From assembly GCA_947479475.1 (NCBI GenBank), contig CANJZW010000003.1:1-64000 (forward strand): a stretch of DNA of 64,000 nucleotides. Reading direction: 5' to 3'. Shown one piece after another: positions 56,965 through 64,000 of the stretch. The notes below the pieces were generated by a model. It was not told the origin of the DNA, made no database searches, and was given only the letters and a program-made list of their open reading frames with translations. Every line of letters begins with the position of its first letter. The stretch's first letter is position 1. The translations under genes were made by a program, and so were the position numbers. The stretch comes from Chthoniobacteraceae bacterium (GTDB taxonomy: Bacteria > Verrucomicrobiota > Verrucomicrobiia > Chthoniobacterales > Chthoniobacteraceae).

Positions 56965-59141
56965 AGGTTTCCAATCACGCAGAAGCAGCGCCACAAACAC
57001 TTCTCTCAATTCTAGCGCCCAAAGCGGGCGACGCCCAGGCCGTCTCCGGCGCCTCCAAGAAGGACGTCTCCCAAATTGACCCCGCAGACCCGCAGGGATT
57101 CAGCCGCCTTTTGCCGTCGGACCCTACGGACCGCGCCGATCGTTCGGCTCGAACCGCGGCAGGGGATAAGAGTGCCGCCTCCAAAAAGACGTCTGCGGCA
57201 GACAAAACCGGAACCCCTTCACGCAAGAGCCTTGCCGACAAGCCTCAGGCGGGATCCCGCGCGGACAGAGCCGCTGCCTCGGCGCCTTCTAATTCCACGG
57301 CTGCCGATTCAAAGGATCCCGCAGTCGCCGCTCCCTCAGGGACGCCCTCCGCTTCCTCTTCTGATTCGCAGGACGTAACCGGAGGAACGCTCTCCCCGGG
57401 CTCCGAAACGCTCCCGCCCGATCCCCGCTTGGTGCAGACTCCCGGGGAACTCGCGCTGGAAGCTGCTGCGCTTGCCGCGGTTCAGGCGTTGAGCGCCGAA
57501 CCTGTCGTCCAGGCGCCGGTGCCTGATGCCGCGCCCGCGCTTCAAGTGGGTGACGCCACCGGCCAGGGTGGCGCCCAGTCCGAAGCCCAGCAGGGGGCGG
57601 CTGTCTCATTTTTGGATCAACTCACGCTGAGGACGCTCCAGGCATCCTTCCGGCCTACGCTCGCGGCCCAGCCGGAGCAATCAGCCCAGCCGCAGGCAGT
57701 GCAGTCGGCCCAGCCGCAGGCAGTGCAGTCGGCCCAGCCGCAGGCAGTGCAGTCGGCCCAAGTGGCGCCTTCGGTCGCTCTGCCAGCGGCTCCGGTTCAA
57801 AGCGCACCCATCGGTTTAGAGCTGCCCAAGGCGGCGGCGACGGTTGCTCCTGCGATTTCCGCTCCGGTCGAGGCTTTGGCGCCTTTGCCTCTGACTGCTT
57901 CCTTGGTGAGTCTCTCGGCAACCGTTGCTCAAGCAGCGACGCTCGCCGCCTCTGCGAAGTCGCAACAGTCCCTCTCTCCGGTCGGCTCGGACAACGCCGA
58001 GGGTCGTGCGGTTCCATCGCTGCAAAGTTTGGCGGCGCTGGGCGGGGTTGCGAACGAAAGCGTTTTAGCTTCAAATTTCCAAACTGCGGCCTCGGTGCAG
58101 GCCCTTCAGAAAAATGGCGCTTCGGCCGAGGCACCCGCAGCACCCATCGCTCAGGCTCCTGCGATCAACATTAGCGGGGAAAATTTTGCATCGCAGGCCG
58201 TGATCGTGCCTGACAAAACCAACCTCAAGCCCGCTGAAACCGCACCCCAACCCGCCCAAGCTTCCTCTTTGGGCGTCCAGACGGTGATTGTGACCGGTTC
58301 CCAGAATTCCGGAGCGGACGCCTCAGGGAACGGATCTTCCAACAGCTCTGGAGAACAGAAAGCGCAGGATCAGACCCCTTCCTCTCCTTCAATCATCCCG
58401 GTTAAAATTTCTGCCCTTCAGAATACTCGCTCCAGCGCGGCTTTGAGCAAGCCGATGGCTCAATCTGGCACGCTAGGTGCTACTGAACAGTCCGTGTCAA
58501 AAGAAGCCTCAGTTGCCAGCCTGCAAACGCTGGACGAAACTGCCCCTGCCAAAACGCAGGACGCAGTGCTTAATGCTTTCGCCGACAAGGATTCGCTGGC
58601 CCAGGTGCCGGTCGCCTCAGGAAACGCGGCGCGTCCTCTTTCAGAAGTGGCAATGAAGCCCACGGTGCTTCCGCCCGTCTCGGTAAAGGGTAATGAAGTT
58701 TGGAAGGTCGTCAGCGACGCGCTCCAGCGTGCTCGCTCGGAAAACCCCTCGCATCTCGCGGTGGAAGTCCGGATGGAAGACGGTTCGACGCTTGGCCTGG
58801 AAGTTCGCATGAGCAGCACCGGACTGCAGGCCTCCTTCCGGTCCGAATCGCAGACCCTTTTGAAGACTTTAGAAGCGCAATGGGCCGGGTTCGTTGCGAA
58901 GGAACCTTCCGACTCCAAGGTCGCCAGCGCCACGTTCGAGAGCCACGCGGGGCTCGGAAATTTCGGAGAGTCGTCCACGAATGGAGGCGAACGGCGCCGC
59001 CAGATGGAAGACGCCTCGACATCCGCCTCCCTTTCCCGCGGAACCAACGCAGAAAAACCCGCGCCCGCCCCGGGCACGGTTCCCAAGCAAATCACACCGT
59101 CGATCCGCACGCGGGATGGACGCATGGCGGTCTACGCGTAA
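56961..59141 (+). CDS. fliK: Flagellar hook-length control protein FliK
   Basis: 726 residues, far longer than E. coli FliK (375), because of a long Ala/Gln/Ser/Pro-rich ruler region (about 1-560). The C-terminal FliK domain (about 571-650) is seen in KGNEVWKVVSDALQRARSEN, LAVEVRMEDGSTLGLEVRMS and STGLQASFRSESQTLLKTLE. FliK measures hook length and switches export specificity; the longer disordered part would predict a longer hook, in keeping with the enlarged FlgE. A 24-bp triplicated repeat lies inside. Confidence 0.87.
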   Translation: MKVSNHAEAAPQTLLSILAPKAGDAQAVSGASKKDVSQIDPADPQGFSRLLPSDPTDRADRSARTAAGDKSAASKKTSAADKTGTPSRKSLADKPQAGSRADRAAASAPSNSTAADSKDPAVAAPSGTPSASSSDSQDVTGGTLSPGSETLPPDPRLVQTPGELALEAAALAAVQALSAEPVVQAPVPDAAPALQVGDATGQGGAQSEAQQGAAVSFLDQLTLRTLQASFRPTLAAQPEQSAQPQAVQSAQPQAVQSAQPQAVQSAQVAPSVALPAAPVQSAPIGLELPKAAATVAPAISAPVEALAPLPLTASLVSLSATVAQAATLAASAKSQQSLSPVGSDNAEGRAVPSLQSLAALGGVANESVLASNFQTAASVQALQKNGASAEAPAAPIAQAPAINISGENFASQAVIVPDKTNLKPAETAPQPAQASSLGVQTVIVTGSQNSGADASGNGSSNSSGEQKAQDQTPSSPSIIPVKISALQNTRSSAALSKPMAQSGTLGATEQSVSKEASVASLQTLDETAPAKTQDAVLNAFADKDSLAQVPVASGNAARPLSEVAMKPTVLPPVSVKGNEVWKVVSDALQRARSENPSHLAVEVRMEDGSTLGLEVRMSSTGLQASFRSESQTLLKTLEAQWAGFVAKEPSDSKVASATFESHAGLGNFGESSTNGGERRRQMEDASTSASLSRGTNAEKPAPAPGTVPKQITPSIRTRDGRMAVYA
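57687..57758. repeat. 24-bp triplicated repeat in fliK
   Basis: The unit CAGCCGCAGGCAGTGCAGTC+GGCC (24 bases) occurs three times in exact tandem at 57687-57710, 57711-57734 and 57735-57758, coding for repeats of Gln-Pro-Gln-Ala-Val-Gln-Ser-Ala. Being a multiple of three, gain or loss keeps the frame and changes the ruler length. Confidence 0.95.
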
Positions 59142-59160
59142 GCAAACACTCCTCATCTCC

Positions 59161-59613
59161 ATGGCTACTACATCCACTGTCGGAACAACGGGTTCCACCG
59201 ATCTCAGCGCTTACAGCCCAGCGGTGCAGCAGGCTCTCCAAGGCGTGACCATCAAGGGAAACAAATCTTCGCTTACGCAGGATGATTTCCTGAAATTGCT
59301 GACCGTCCAGCTTCAGAATCAGGATCCGCTCAAGCCGATGGAAGATGCCCAGTTCATGGGGCAGATGGCGCAGTTTGCTTCCCTCGAACAAACCAAGGAA
59401 TTAAACGCCACCGTATCAACCCTCTCCACTTCGATCGGGTTTACTTCGGCGCAGCAGTTCCTGGGCAAAAATGTGACCCTCAACGATGCTGGCACGGATG
59501 TGACCGGCACTGTCAGTGGCGTAATGCTGGTGAAAGGGGTGCCGCAGATCATGGTGAATGATAAGGCTTACACTACGGACAAGGTTGTCGCCGTGACCTT
59601 GCCAACCCCCTAA
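59161..59613 (+). CDS. flgD: Flagellar hook capping protein FlgD
   Basis: 150 residues from MATTSTVGTTGSTDLSAYSP; upstream in-frame reading overlaps fliK and is rejected. FlgD signatures: LTQDDFLKLLTVQLQNQDPL and KPMEDAQFMGQMAQFASLEQ. It forms the scaffold on which FlgE assembles. Shorter than E. coli FlgD (231), since the C-terminal tudor/Fn-type domains are reduced to one. Nineteen bases separate it from fliK and 47 from flgE. Confidence 0.94.
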   Translation: MATTSTVGTTGSTDLSAYSPAVQQALQGVTIKGNKSSLTQDDFLKLLTVQLQNQDPLKPMEDAQFMGQMAQFASLEQTKELNATVSTLSTSIGFTSAQQFLGKNVTLNDAGTDVTGTVSGVMLVKGVPQIMVNDKAYTTDKVVAVTLPTP

Positions 59614-59660
59614 TTCTTTTAATTTAAACTTAACGACCAACCCCTAACCTCATCTAACTT

Positions 59661-61625
59661 ATGTCTCTTGCTTCCAGTCTCAACGTCGGCGTCAGCGCCC
59701 TCCGCGCCTACTCCGAGGGGATCCAGGTGGTCTCCAACAACATCGCCAACGTAAACACCGTTGGATACAAGGTTTCCCACGCTCAATATTCGGATACCTT
59801 TTCGAATATTTTGCGTCCCATGGTGCCGAATGAGAATAATACGGCGGTGAAAATCGCGCCGACTCAGGTGGGCGGAGGCGTTCAGGTCGAATCCGTCGCT
59901 CCCGTTTTTTCACAGGGCACGATCCAGATTACAAACTCCAACAGCGATCTGGCGATCGCAGGGAACGGTTTCTTCCGTGTTAAAAACCCTCAGACCGGGC
60001 AAAACTACGTCACGCGCGCAGGAAACTTTCGCGTCGACGCAGACGGTTACATGGTCACGCAGCAAGGTTACCGCGTGCAGGGTTCAATTGGCGCAAACAC
60101 CAAGGTGGTTTATGACCCTGTCAACATCAGTTACGATGTGAAGGGGACTCAAGACAACGTCAAAATCTCCATCCCTCCAGGAACCCGTACTCAGACTCTC
60201 GCTACCGCTTCTTTGGTTGCGAACAGTGATGTGTTGACGGTGACTGCACCGACAGACCTGGCCGCGTTGAAAGTCGGGATGCCGATTTCGGGTGGGTCCC
60301 TACCCAGCGGCACTTACATTAAATCAATGGTGGGTGGCAAGGTGACGCTTAGCAGCAAGGCGAGTTCTATTTTCACGACAAGCACAACGGCTTTACCTCC
60401 AGTAGTGCTAACGCTAGCCCTTCTCAATGTCGATTCTGAGTCACTGAATCTGACATTTCCCCCAGATTATTTGAGACCTGAACTGGTTCAGGGAATGGTT
60501 ATCTCAGGGCCTGGGATTGAGCCTGGAACCACGGTTCAAAGCGCTTATGGCAATTTAAAAAAATCCATCCCCGCCTCTGCTTCCTCCGTCACCTTGACCG
60601 GAGTCAACATGACCCCGACGGCGGCACCTCAGGCTATCACTGTCGATAGCGTCGCCGGTCTTTCGATAGGGATGGTTCTTTCCCTTTCTACGGGTTTCGC
60701 TTCGGGTGCAAAGGTCAAAATCGCGACTATCGATTCAGCCACCAATCCACCGACAATCACGGTGGATCAGGCGGGCACGGTTGCTCTTACCAATACAACG
60801 GCAGTGGCGTCTGGGGACAAGACTCTGGAGGCTGGATTGTCTTCCATTTCTCTTTCGGACTACACCGGAATTATCCCAGATATGAAGGTTTCCGGAAGTG
60901 GAATTCCGGCAGGGGCTTATGTCAAGGCGGTGTCAGCCGTCGACGCCTTTGGAAATTACACAGTTTCACTTAGGGATGCCGCAGGTAAAGATCTCTACAT
61001 AAACACCTCGTCGTACAGCCCCGTTGATCTGTCGTTTGGTGAGCAGACCGTTGTGTTGAATAAGCGTCCGAATGCGAACACGTTCAACACGGCGGAATTG
61101 TCCGTATCCACAGAGTACACTCCCGCCTCCCACATCGGTGATGTGAAAGTCAGTTTCACTGAAGGTTCCGATTTTAGTTACTACGGGACCGACGGTGTGA
61201 AACTGGAGGGGATTCCTTTGGAGGCGGCTCGCTCCAATGGGCCTAAAATTCGCACTTTCAACGTCGGCACTAATGGGCAAATCAACGTTATCCTTTCTAA
61301 TGGTCAGACGTTTAGTGGCGGATCCGTACTTCTGCAGTCATTTAGAGATCCCGGCGCACTGACTCGGGAAGGCGATAATCTCTTCTCTGGCCTCTACACT
61401 GCTGGGCCTTACAATGGCACCTGGGATGAAGGCAATATTAACGGCTTAACTCCATCCAACGGCGGTCTTGGTGCCATCAACGGCGGTTCGCTGGAACTCT
61501 CCAATGTCGACCTTGGTGAAGAGTTTTCGACGATGATCACCACGCAGCGCGCCTTCCAGGCGGGTTCGCGCGTGATCACGACGACCGATCAGATGCTTGA
61601 AGAAGCCGTCAATCTCAAGCGCTAA
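59661..61625 (+). CDS. flgE: Flagellar hook protein FlgE with large repeat insertion
   Basis: 654 residues, against about 400 in E. coli. The N-terminal hook motif (SALRAYSEGIQVVSNNIANV, NTVGYKVSHAQYSDTFSNIL) and the C-terminal helix (NVDLGEEFSTMITTQRAFQA, ITTTDQMLEEAVNLKR) are typical, so the protein should polymerise. The middle (about 185-455) holds four repeats around GMPISGGSLPSGTYIKSM, GMVISGPGIEPGTTVQSA, GMVLSLSTGFASGAKVK and DMKVSGSGIPAGAYVKAV, presumably extra surface domains. Such Gly-Met-x-SG-x-G-I-P-x-GT repeats are known from surface-exposed adhesin-like proteins in this group. FlgE forms the universal joint of the flagellum. Confidence 0.92.
   Translation: MSLASSLNVGVSALRAYSEGIQVVSNNIANVNTVGYKVSHAQYSDTFSNILRPMVPNENNTAVKIAPTQVGGGVQVESVAPVFSQGTIQITNSNSDLAIAGNGFFRVKNPQTGQNYVTRAGNFRVDADGYMVTQQGYRVQGSIGANTKVVYDPVNISYDVKGTQDNVKISIPPGTRTQTLATASLVANSDVLTVTAPTDLAALKVGMPISGGSLPSGTYIKSMVGGKVTLSSKASSIFTTSTTALPPVVLTLALLNVDSESLNLTFPPDYLRPELVQGMVISGPGIEPGTTVQSAYGNLKKSIPASASSVTLTGVNMTPTAAPQAITVDSVAGLSIGMVLSLSTGFASGAKVKIATIDSATNPPTITVDQAGTVALTNTTAVASGDKTLEAGLSSISLSDYTGIIPDMKVSGSGIPAGAYVKAVSAVDAFGNYTVSLRDAAGKDLYINTSSYSPVDLSFGEQTVVLNKRPNANTFNTAELSVSTEYTPASHIGDVKVSFTEGSDFSYYGTDGVKLEGIPLEAARSNGPKIRTFNVGTNGQINVILSNGQTFSGGSVLLQSFRDPGALTREGDNLFSGLYTAGPYNGTWDEGNINGLTPSNGGLGAINGGSLELSNVDLGEEFSTMITTQRAFQAGSRVITTTDQMLEEAVNLKR
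60230..61000. repeat. Four diverged protein repeats inserted in flgE
   Basis: The repeated protein motif G-M-x-(I/V/L)-S-G-x-G-(I/L)-P-x-G-(T/A)-x-V occurs near 60276, 60495, 60672 and 60885, spaced about 180-220 bases. DNA identity is low, so the duplication is old and selection has kept the protein pattern. Confidence 0.75.
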
Positions 61626-61677
61626 GCTCCGTTAGCCGCCTAGTCTAGTTCCGCCCCCCTCAACCCGCTCTCTACTC

Positions 61678-62418
61678 ATGTCCGAAGAAGCTGCAGAACC
61701 CTCACAAGATCCTTCCGCCGAAGGTGCCGCACCCGCCAAGAAAGGGGGGAGTCCCATGATTCCTCTCATCATCGCGGTGGTTGCCAGCACGGCGATCTCT
61801 TTTGTGATGGTGAAGTTTGTCTTTGCCCCGGCCGTGGAGAAAAAGATCAGGGCGGAACTGGCTCCGGCTGAAGAGCCCGCAGAAGGCGCAGCCGCGGCGG
61901 AACCCGCCAAGGACGCCCATGGCGCACCGGCGGCCCCTGCGAAAGGCGCACCGGCGAAGGACGCCCACGGCGCACCCGCAGCTCCTGCGAAAGACGCCCA
62001 CGGCGCTCCCGCGAAGGATGCTCACGGCGCGCCAGCCGCTCCTGCCGCCAAAGACGCCCACGGCGCTCCGGCCGGCGAGAAAAGTGGCAAGGAAGCTGGT
62101 CCCAAGCAGACCAAGGGTGGCTGGGAATACGGTTTCCCGAATGTGGTCTCCAATCTGACCGGTTCCCTCGGAACCAAATACGTGAAGGTTTCCTTCACCG
62201 TATTGAGTGACGACAAAAACATCGGGGACATCGTGGAAGAAAACAAAAGCAAGCTGAAGGACGCGGCTATCCGTGTGTTGGGTTCGCGTTCGCTGGCCGA
62301 CATGGAATCCTCCGGTGCCAAAAACGTGCTCTGCAGCGAGATCGCCGCAAATTTCAACAAAGCCCTTGATTCCAACTCCGTGAAGCAGATTTTTCTGACT
62401 GAGTTTCTGATCCAATGA
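61678..62418 (+). CDS. fliL: Flagellar basal-body-associated protein FliL with long His/Ala/Pro linker
   Basis: 246 residues, longer than the usual 155-180. One membrane segment at about 27-48 (MIPLIIAVVASTAISFVMVK), then an insert (about 60-145) that repeats KDAHGAPA five times with PAKG/AAP spacers, and a periplasmic FliL domain (about 150-246; GSLGTKYVKVSFTVLSDDKN, LCSEIAANFNKALDSNSVKQ, IFLTEFLIQ). FliL strengthens stator-rotor coupling. TGA overlaps fliM's ATG (62415-62418). Confidence 0.9.
   Translation: MSEEAAEPSQDPSAEGAAPAKKGGSPMIPLIIAVVASTAISFVMVKFVFAPAVEKKIRAELAPAEEPAEGAAAAEPAKDAHGAPAAPAKGAPAKDAHGAPAAPAKDAHGAPAKDAHGAPAAPAAKDAHGAPAGEKSGKEAGPKQTKGGWEYGFPNVVSNLTGSLGTKYVKVSFTVLSDDKNIGDIVEENKSKLKDAAIRVLGSRSLADMESSGAKNVLCSEIAANFNKALDSNSVKQIFLTEFLIQ
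61906..62075. repeat. KDAHGAPA-coding tandem repeat in fliL
   Basis: Five GACGCCCA(C/T)GGCGC-type units, each coding Asp-Ala-His-Gly-Ala-Pro, are separated by short Ala/Pro/Lys spacers. The regularly spaced histidines are the notable feature. Confidence 0.9.
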
Positions 62419-63404
62419 GTGACGTCGATGACGAACCGCAGGTGGAAGATTTGGCGACCGCAGTCACTGCGACCGGCAAACTGGTATCCGTGATTTCCCC
62501 GGAGGGGCTTTCTCGGACTGTCGACGCCTCTGCGGTGACTTCCTACAATTTTCGCCAGCCTGGGTTCCTTTCCCAAAAGGACACCACTCAACTGGCGGCT
62601 CTCCACCAGAAGTACGTGGCGAGTCTGGTGGCCAAACTGGCGACGTTTTTGCGCATGGACATTTCGTGCGAGAAAAAGTCGGTCCGTTGCGCAAGCCTGC
62701 CGTTCAAGGCATTTTGCGAAAGCGTTCAGCAGCCCACGCACCTTTCTGTGTTCCAGATTTCCGGTCTGGATGGAGCGGGTGTTTTGGAGGTGCGTCCGAA
62801 AACGAGTGTGGCCATTGCGAACCGACTCTTAGGCGGGCAGGGCGTGGTGACCGATGCCGAACGGAATCCGACTGAGATCGAGATCGCGCTTTTGGACGAC
62901 GTGGTGATGATGGTTTTGCGCGAATGGTGCTCGATGTTCGAGCGCACTCCCGCTCTGACTCCGACTATTGTCGGCCACGAAACGGGCACGCGGTTTCTCC
63001 AAATCGCTGCCGATGACACGCCCTGTTTTGTTTTCAAAGCGGATATCACCGTCGGCCCGCTCAAGGAGCAGCTTCAAATCGGCGTGCCGTTCTCTTTGAT
63101 GGACGGAATCACGCATGAAACCGGGTTGGGCGGCAAAACGACGCCTGAAATCAAGCAGAAGCCGCTCCACTGGCGGTCGCCTTACGCGGCGATCGAGGTG
63201 CCGATCACGGCGGAGTGGGATATCCGTGAGATCACTTTGGGCGAGGCGGCTGCGATTGCGCCGGGGGATTTGATTCAGGTTCCCCAGGACCTGATCGATC
63301 AGACGCGGCTCAGGGTCTCTGAGACAGAAGAATTTTTTGGCACGATTGGGGTCGAGGAAGGCCGCCTGGCAGTGCACCTAAACGAAAGAATCACAAAGGA
63401 ATAG
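62415..63404 (+). CDS. fliM: Flagellar motor switch protein FliM
   Basis: 329 residues. Seen: SYNFRQPGFLSQKDTTQLAA (middle-domain start), VAIANRLLGGQGVVTDAERN (the GGxG loop that contacts FliG), and a C-terminal SpoA-type domain (EVPITAEWDIREITLGEAAA, IAPGDLIQVPQDLIDQTRLR). The N-terminal LSQxEIDxLL CheY-binding peptide is not seen in its classic form; the first 35 residues (MSDVDDEPQVEDLATAV...) are acidic instead, so CheY coupling may differ. fliN starts 4 bases later. Confidence 0.92.
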   Translation: MSDVDDEPQVEDLATAVTATGKLVSVISPEGLSRTVDASAVTSYNFRQPGFLSQKDTTQLAALHQKYVASLVAKLATFLRMDISCEKKSVRCASLPFKAFCESVQQPTHLSVFQISGLDGAGVLEVRPKTSVAIANRLLGGQGVVTDAERNPTEIEIALLDDVVMMVLREWCSMFERTPALTPTIVGHETGTRFLQIAADDTPCFVFKADITVGPLKEQLQIGVPFSLMDGITHETGLGGKTTPEIKQKPLHWRSPYAAIEVPITAEWDIREITLGEAAAIAPGDLIQVPQDLIDQTRLRVSETEEFFGTIGVEEGRLAVHLNERITKE

Positions 63405-63407
63405 GTT

Positions 63408-63668
63408 ATGGTCAACACTCTCGATGATTCCAGACTGAGCACAGTCTTGGATGTAAAGGTGCAGCTCTCAGTCAGACTTGGCTCCTGCCAGATGGCGATG
63501 CGCGACGTTCTCGAACTTCAGCCCGGCACCGTGGTGCAACTGGGCCAGCGCGCAGACGATCCCGTCGGTTTGTACATCAACGACAAGCTCATCGCGTTGG
63601 GCGAAGTGGTGGTGGTGGAGGAAAAGTTCGCCATCAAGGTGACGACCATGGTTGGCGGTCCGGCGTAA
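63408..63668 (+). CDS. fliN: Flagellar motor switch protein FliN
   Basis: 86 residues consisting almost solely of the SpoA domain: LDVKVQLSVRLGSCQMAMRD, VLELQPGTVVQLGQRADDPV, GLYINDKLIALGEVVVVEEK, FAIKVTTM. FliN completes the C ring with FliM. It lacks the N-terminal extension seen in E. coli FliN (137 residues). Separated from fliO by a 20-bp triple repeat. Confidence 0.95.
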   Translation: MVNTLDDSRLSTVLDVKVQLSVRLGSCQMAMRDVLELQPGTVVQLGQRADDPVGLYINDKLIALGEVVVVEEKFAIKVTTMVGGPA

Positions 63669-63680
63669 GGCCGCGCGCCT

Positions 63681-63740
63681 TATGGCTCCAGCCATCGTCC
63701 TATGGCTCCAGCCCCCGTCCTATGGCTTTAGCCTTCCGGT
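63681..63740. repeat. 20-bp triple direct repeat at the fliO start
   Basis: Three diverging units (TATGGCTCCAGCCATCGTCC at 63681, TATGGCTCCAGCCCCCGTCC at 63701, TATGGCTTTAGCCTTCCGGT at 63721). Each carries an ATG, but 20-base spacing puts them in three different frames; only the last (63722) opens the fliO frame. Each unit has a GGCTxxAGCC inverted pair, as in short dispersed repeats of this group. Confidence 0.9.
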
Positions 63741-64000
63741 TTCGTTCTGCTTTTTACGCCTGCCTTTTTGCGGTGGGTGAGATCGCGGCGCGTGCCCAGG
63801 AGGCGGTGCATTCGACAGCGGGGACGCTTGCCGCGGCTCCCGTCTCTCCAAACGGAGCGGCGACTGTTTTAAATGGAGCCACGACCCTTTCGGGTGGGAG
63901 TGGCATTTCCATATTGGGCTACGTTTTCACCGTGATCATCCTCGCGGTGGCCGCGGCCGTCGTGTTGTTTCGGGGCGGCTTTCTGGGCGTGTTCTCGGGG
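63722..64000 (+). CDS. fliO: FliO-like flagellar protein (partial, runs off right edge)
   Basis: 93 codons to the edge. Start at 63722 is the only ATG that opens a long frame. Visible: a signal-peptide-like start (MALAFRFRSAFYACLFAVGE, then AARAQEA), a Ser/Ala/Gly-rich stretch, and a membrane helix ISILGYVFTVIILAVAAAVV followed by LFRGGF, the short N-terminal membrane domain plus basic flank typical of FliO. FliO helps assemble the FliP export gate. Position after fliN fits the usual fliL-M-N-O-P order; the rest is outside the window. Confidence 0.8.
   Translation, partial: MALAFRFRSAFYACLFAVGEIAARAQEAVHSTAGTLAAAPVSPNGAATVLNGATTLSGGSGISILGYVFTVIILAVAAAVVLFRGGFLGVFSG

Overview
The window looks like chromosomal DNA of a GC-rich PVC-group bacterium, most likely Verrucomicrobiota. 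This is inferred from gene content: tandem DUF1592/DUF1587-type planctomycete cytochrome proteins, DUF1552, DUF1501, DUF1549/DUF1553 and pre-peptidase proteins, Tat-exported Gfo/Idh/MocA oxidoreductases beside DUF1080 proteins, an FHA-kinase with a periplasmic TPR/LRR tail, and an ECF sigma factor of the Rhodopirellula/Verrucomicrobium type. No phylogeny could be run.

Left part (1-14 kb). A leftward operon runs from an ECF sigma factor through its anti-sigma factor and a Tat-exported DUF1552 protein to two tandem DUF1592 proteins. The second DUF1592 gene is cut by the window edge and almost identical in its 5' part to the first. Three of the junctions are tight: two ATGA overlaps and one 27-base gap. 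A UbiD decarboxylase follows. Rightward come nagB, an AraC regulator, and a sugar-oxidation module of two Tat-exported Gfo/Idh/MocA proteins flanking a double DUF1080 protein.

Middle part (14-31 kb). A leftward block holds a LolA-like exported protein, a PQQ-type beta-propeller, an FHA/Ser-Thr kinase/TPR/LRR receptor and two membrane-linked proteins of unknown function. Divergent from it is an ExbB-ExbD-TonB operon. Next is a striking protein that joins an IS5-type transposase N-terminal domain to a disordered linker and an Ig-like domain. Then come bioA, an RmlC-like cupin, an FmdB zinc ribbon, a hotdog thioesterase, a cytosolic Gfo/Idh/MocA protein, a Tat-exported pyruvyl-transferase-like protein, and a small plasmid-like scar (a DUF932-like gene remnant plus a tiny histone-fold-like ORF).

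Right-middle (31-44 kb). This holds a tandem DUF2061 membrane protein and a second leftward cytochrome/degradation operon (DUF1501, pre-peptidase protein, DUF1549/DUF1553, cytochrome-WD40). Then come beta-carbonic anhydrase, valS, and a divergent aroD.

Right part (44-64 kb). A continuous rightward flagellar locus: fliD, a lipoprotein, a small ORF, fliS, a FlgN-like protein, a REC/HD-GYP protein with a damaged metal site, a small ORF, then flgB-flgC-fliE-fliF-fliG-fliH-fliI-fliJ-motE-like-fliK-flgD-flgE-fliL-fliM-fliN-fliO (cut by the right edge). Several components carry lineage-specific repeat insertions: four repeats in FlgE, a His/Ala/Pro linker in FliL and a 24-bp repeat in fliK.

Short tandem repeats of 10-24 bp are unusually frequent, both between and within genes. 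No rRNA, tRNA, CRISPR array or intact insertion sequence was seen.
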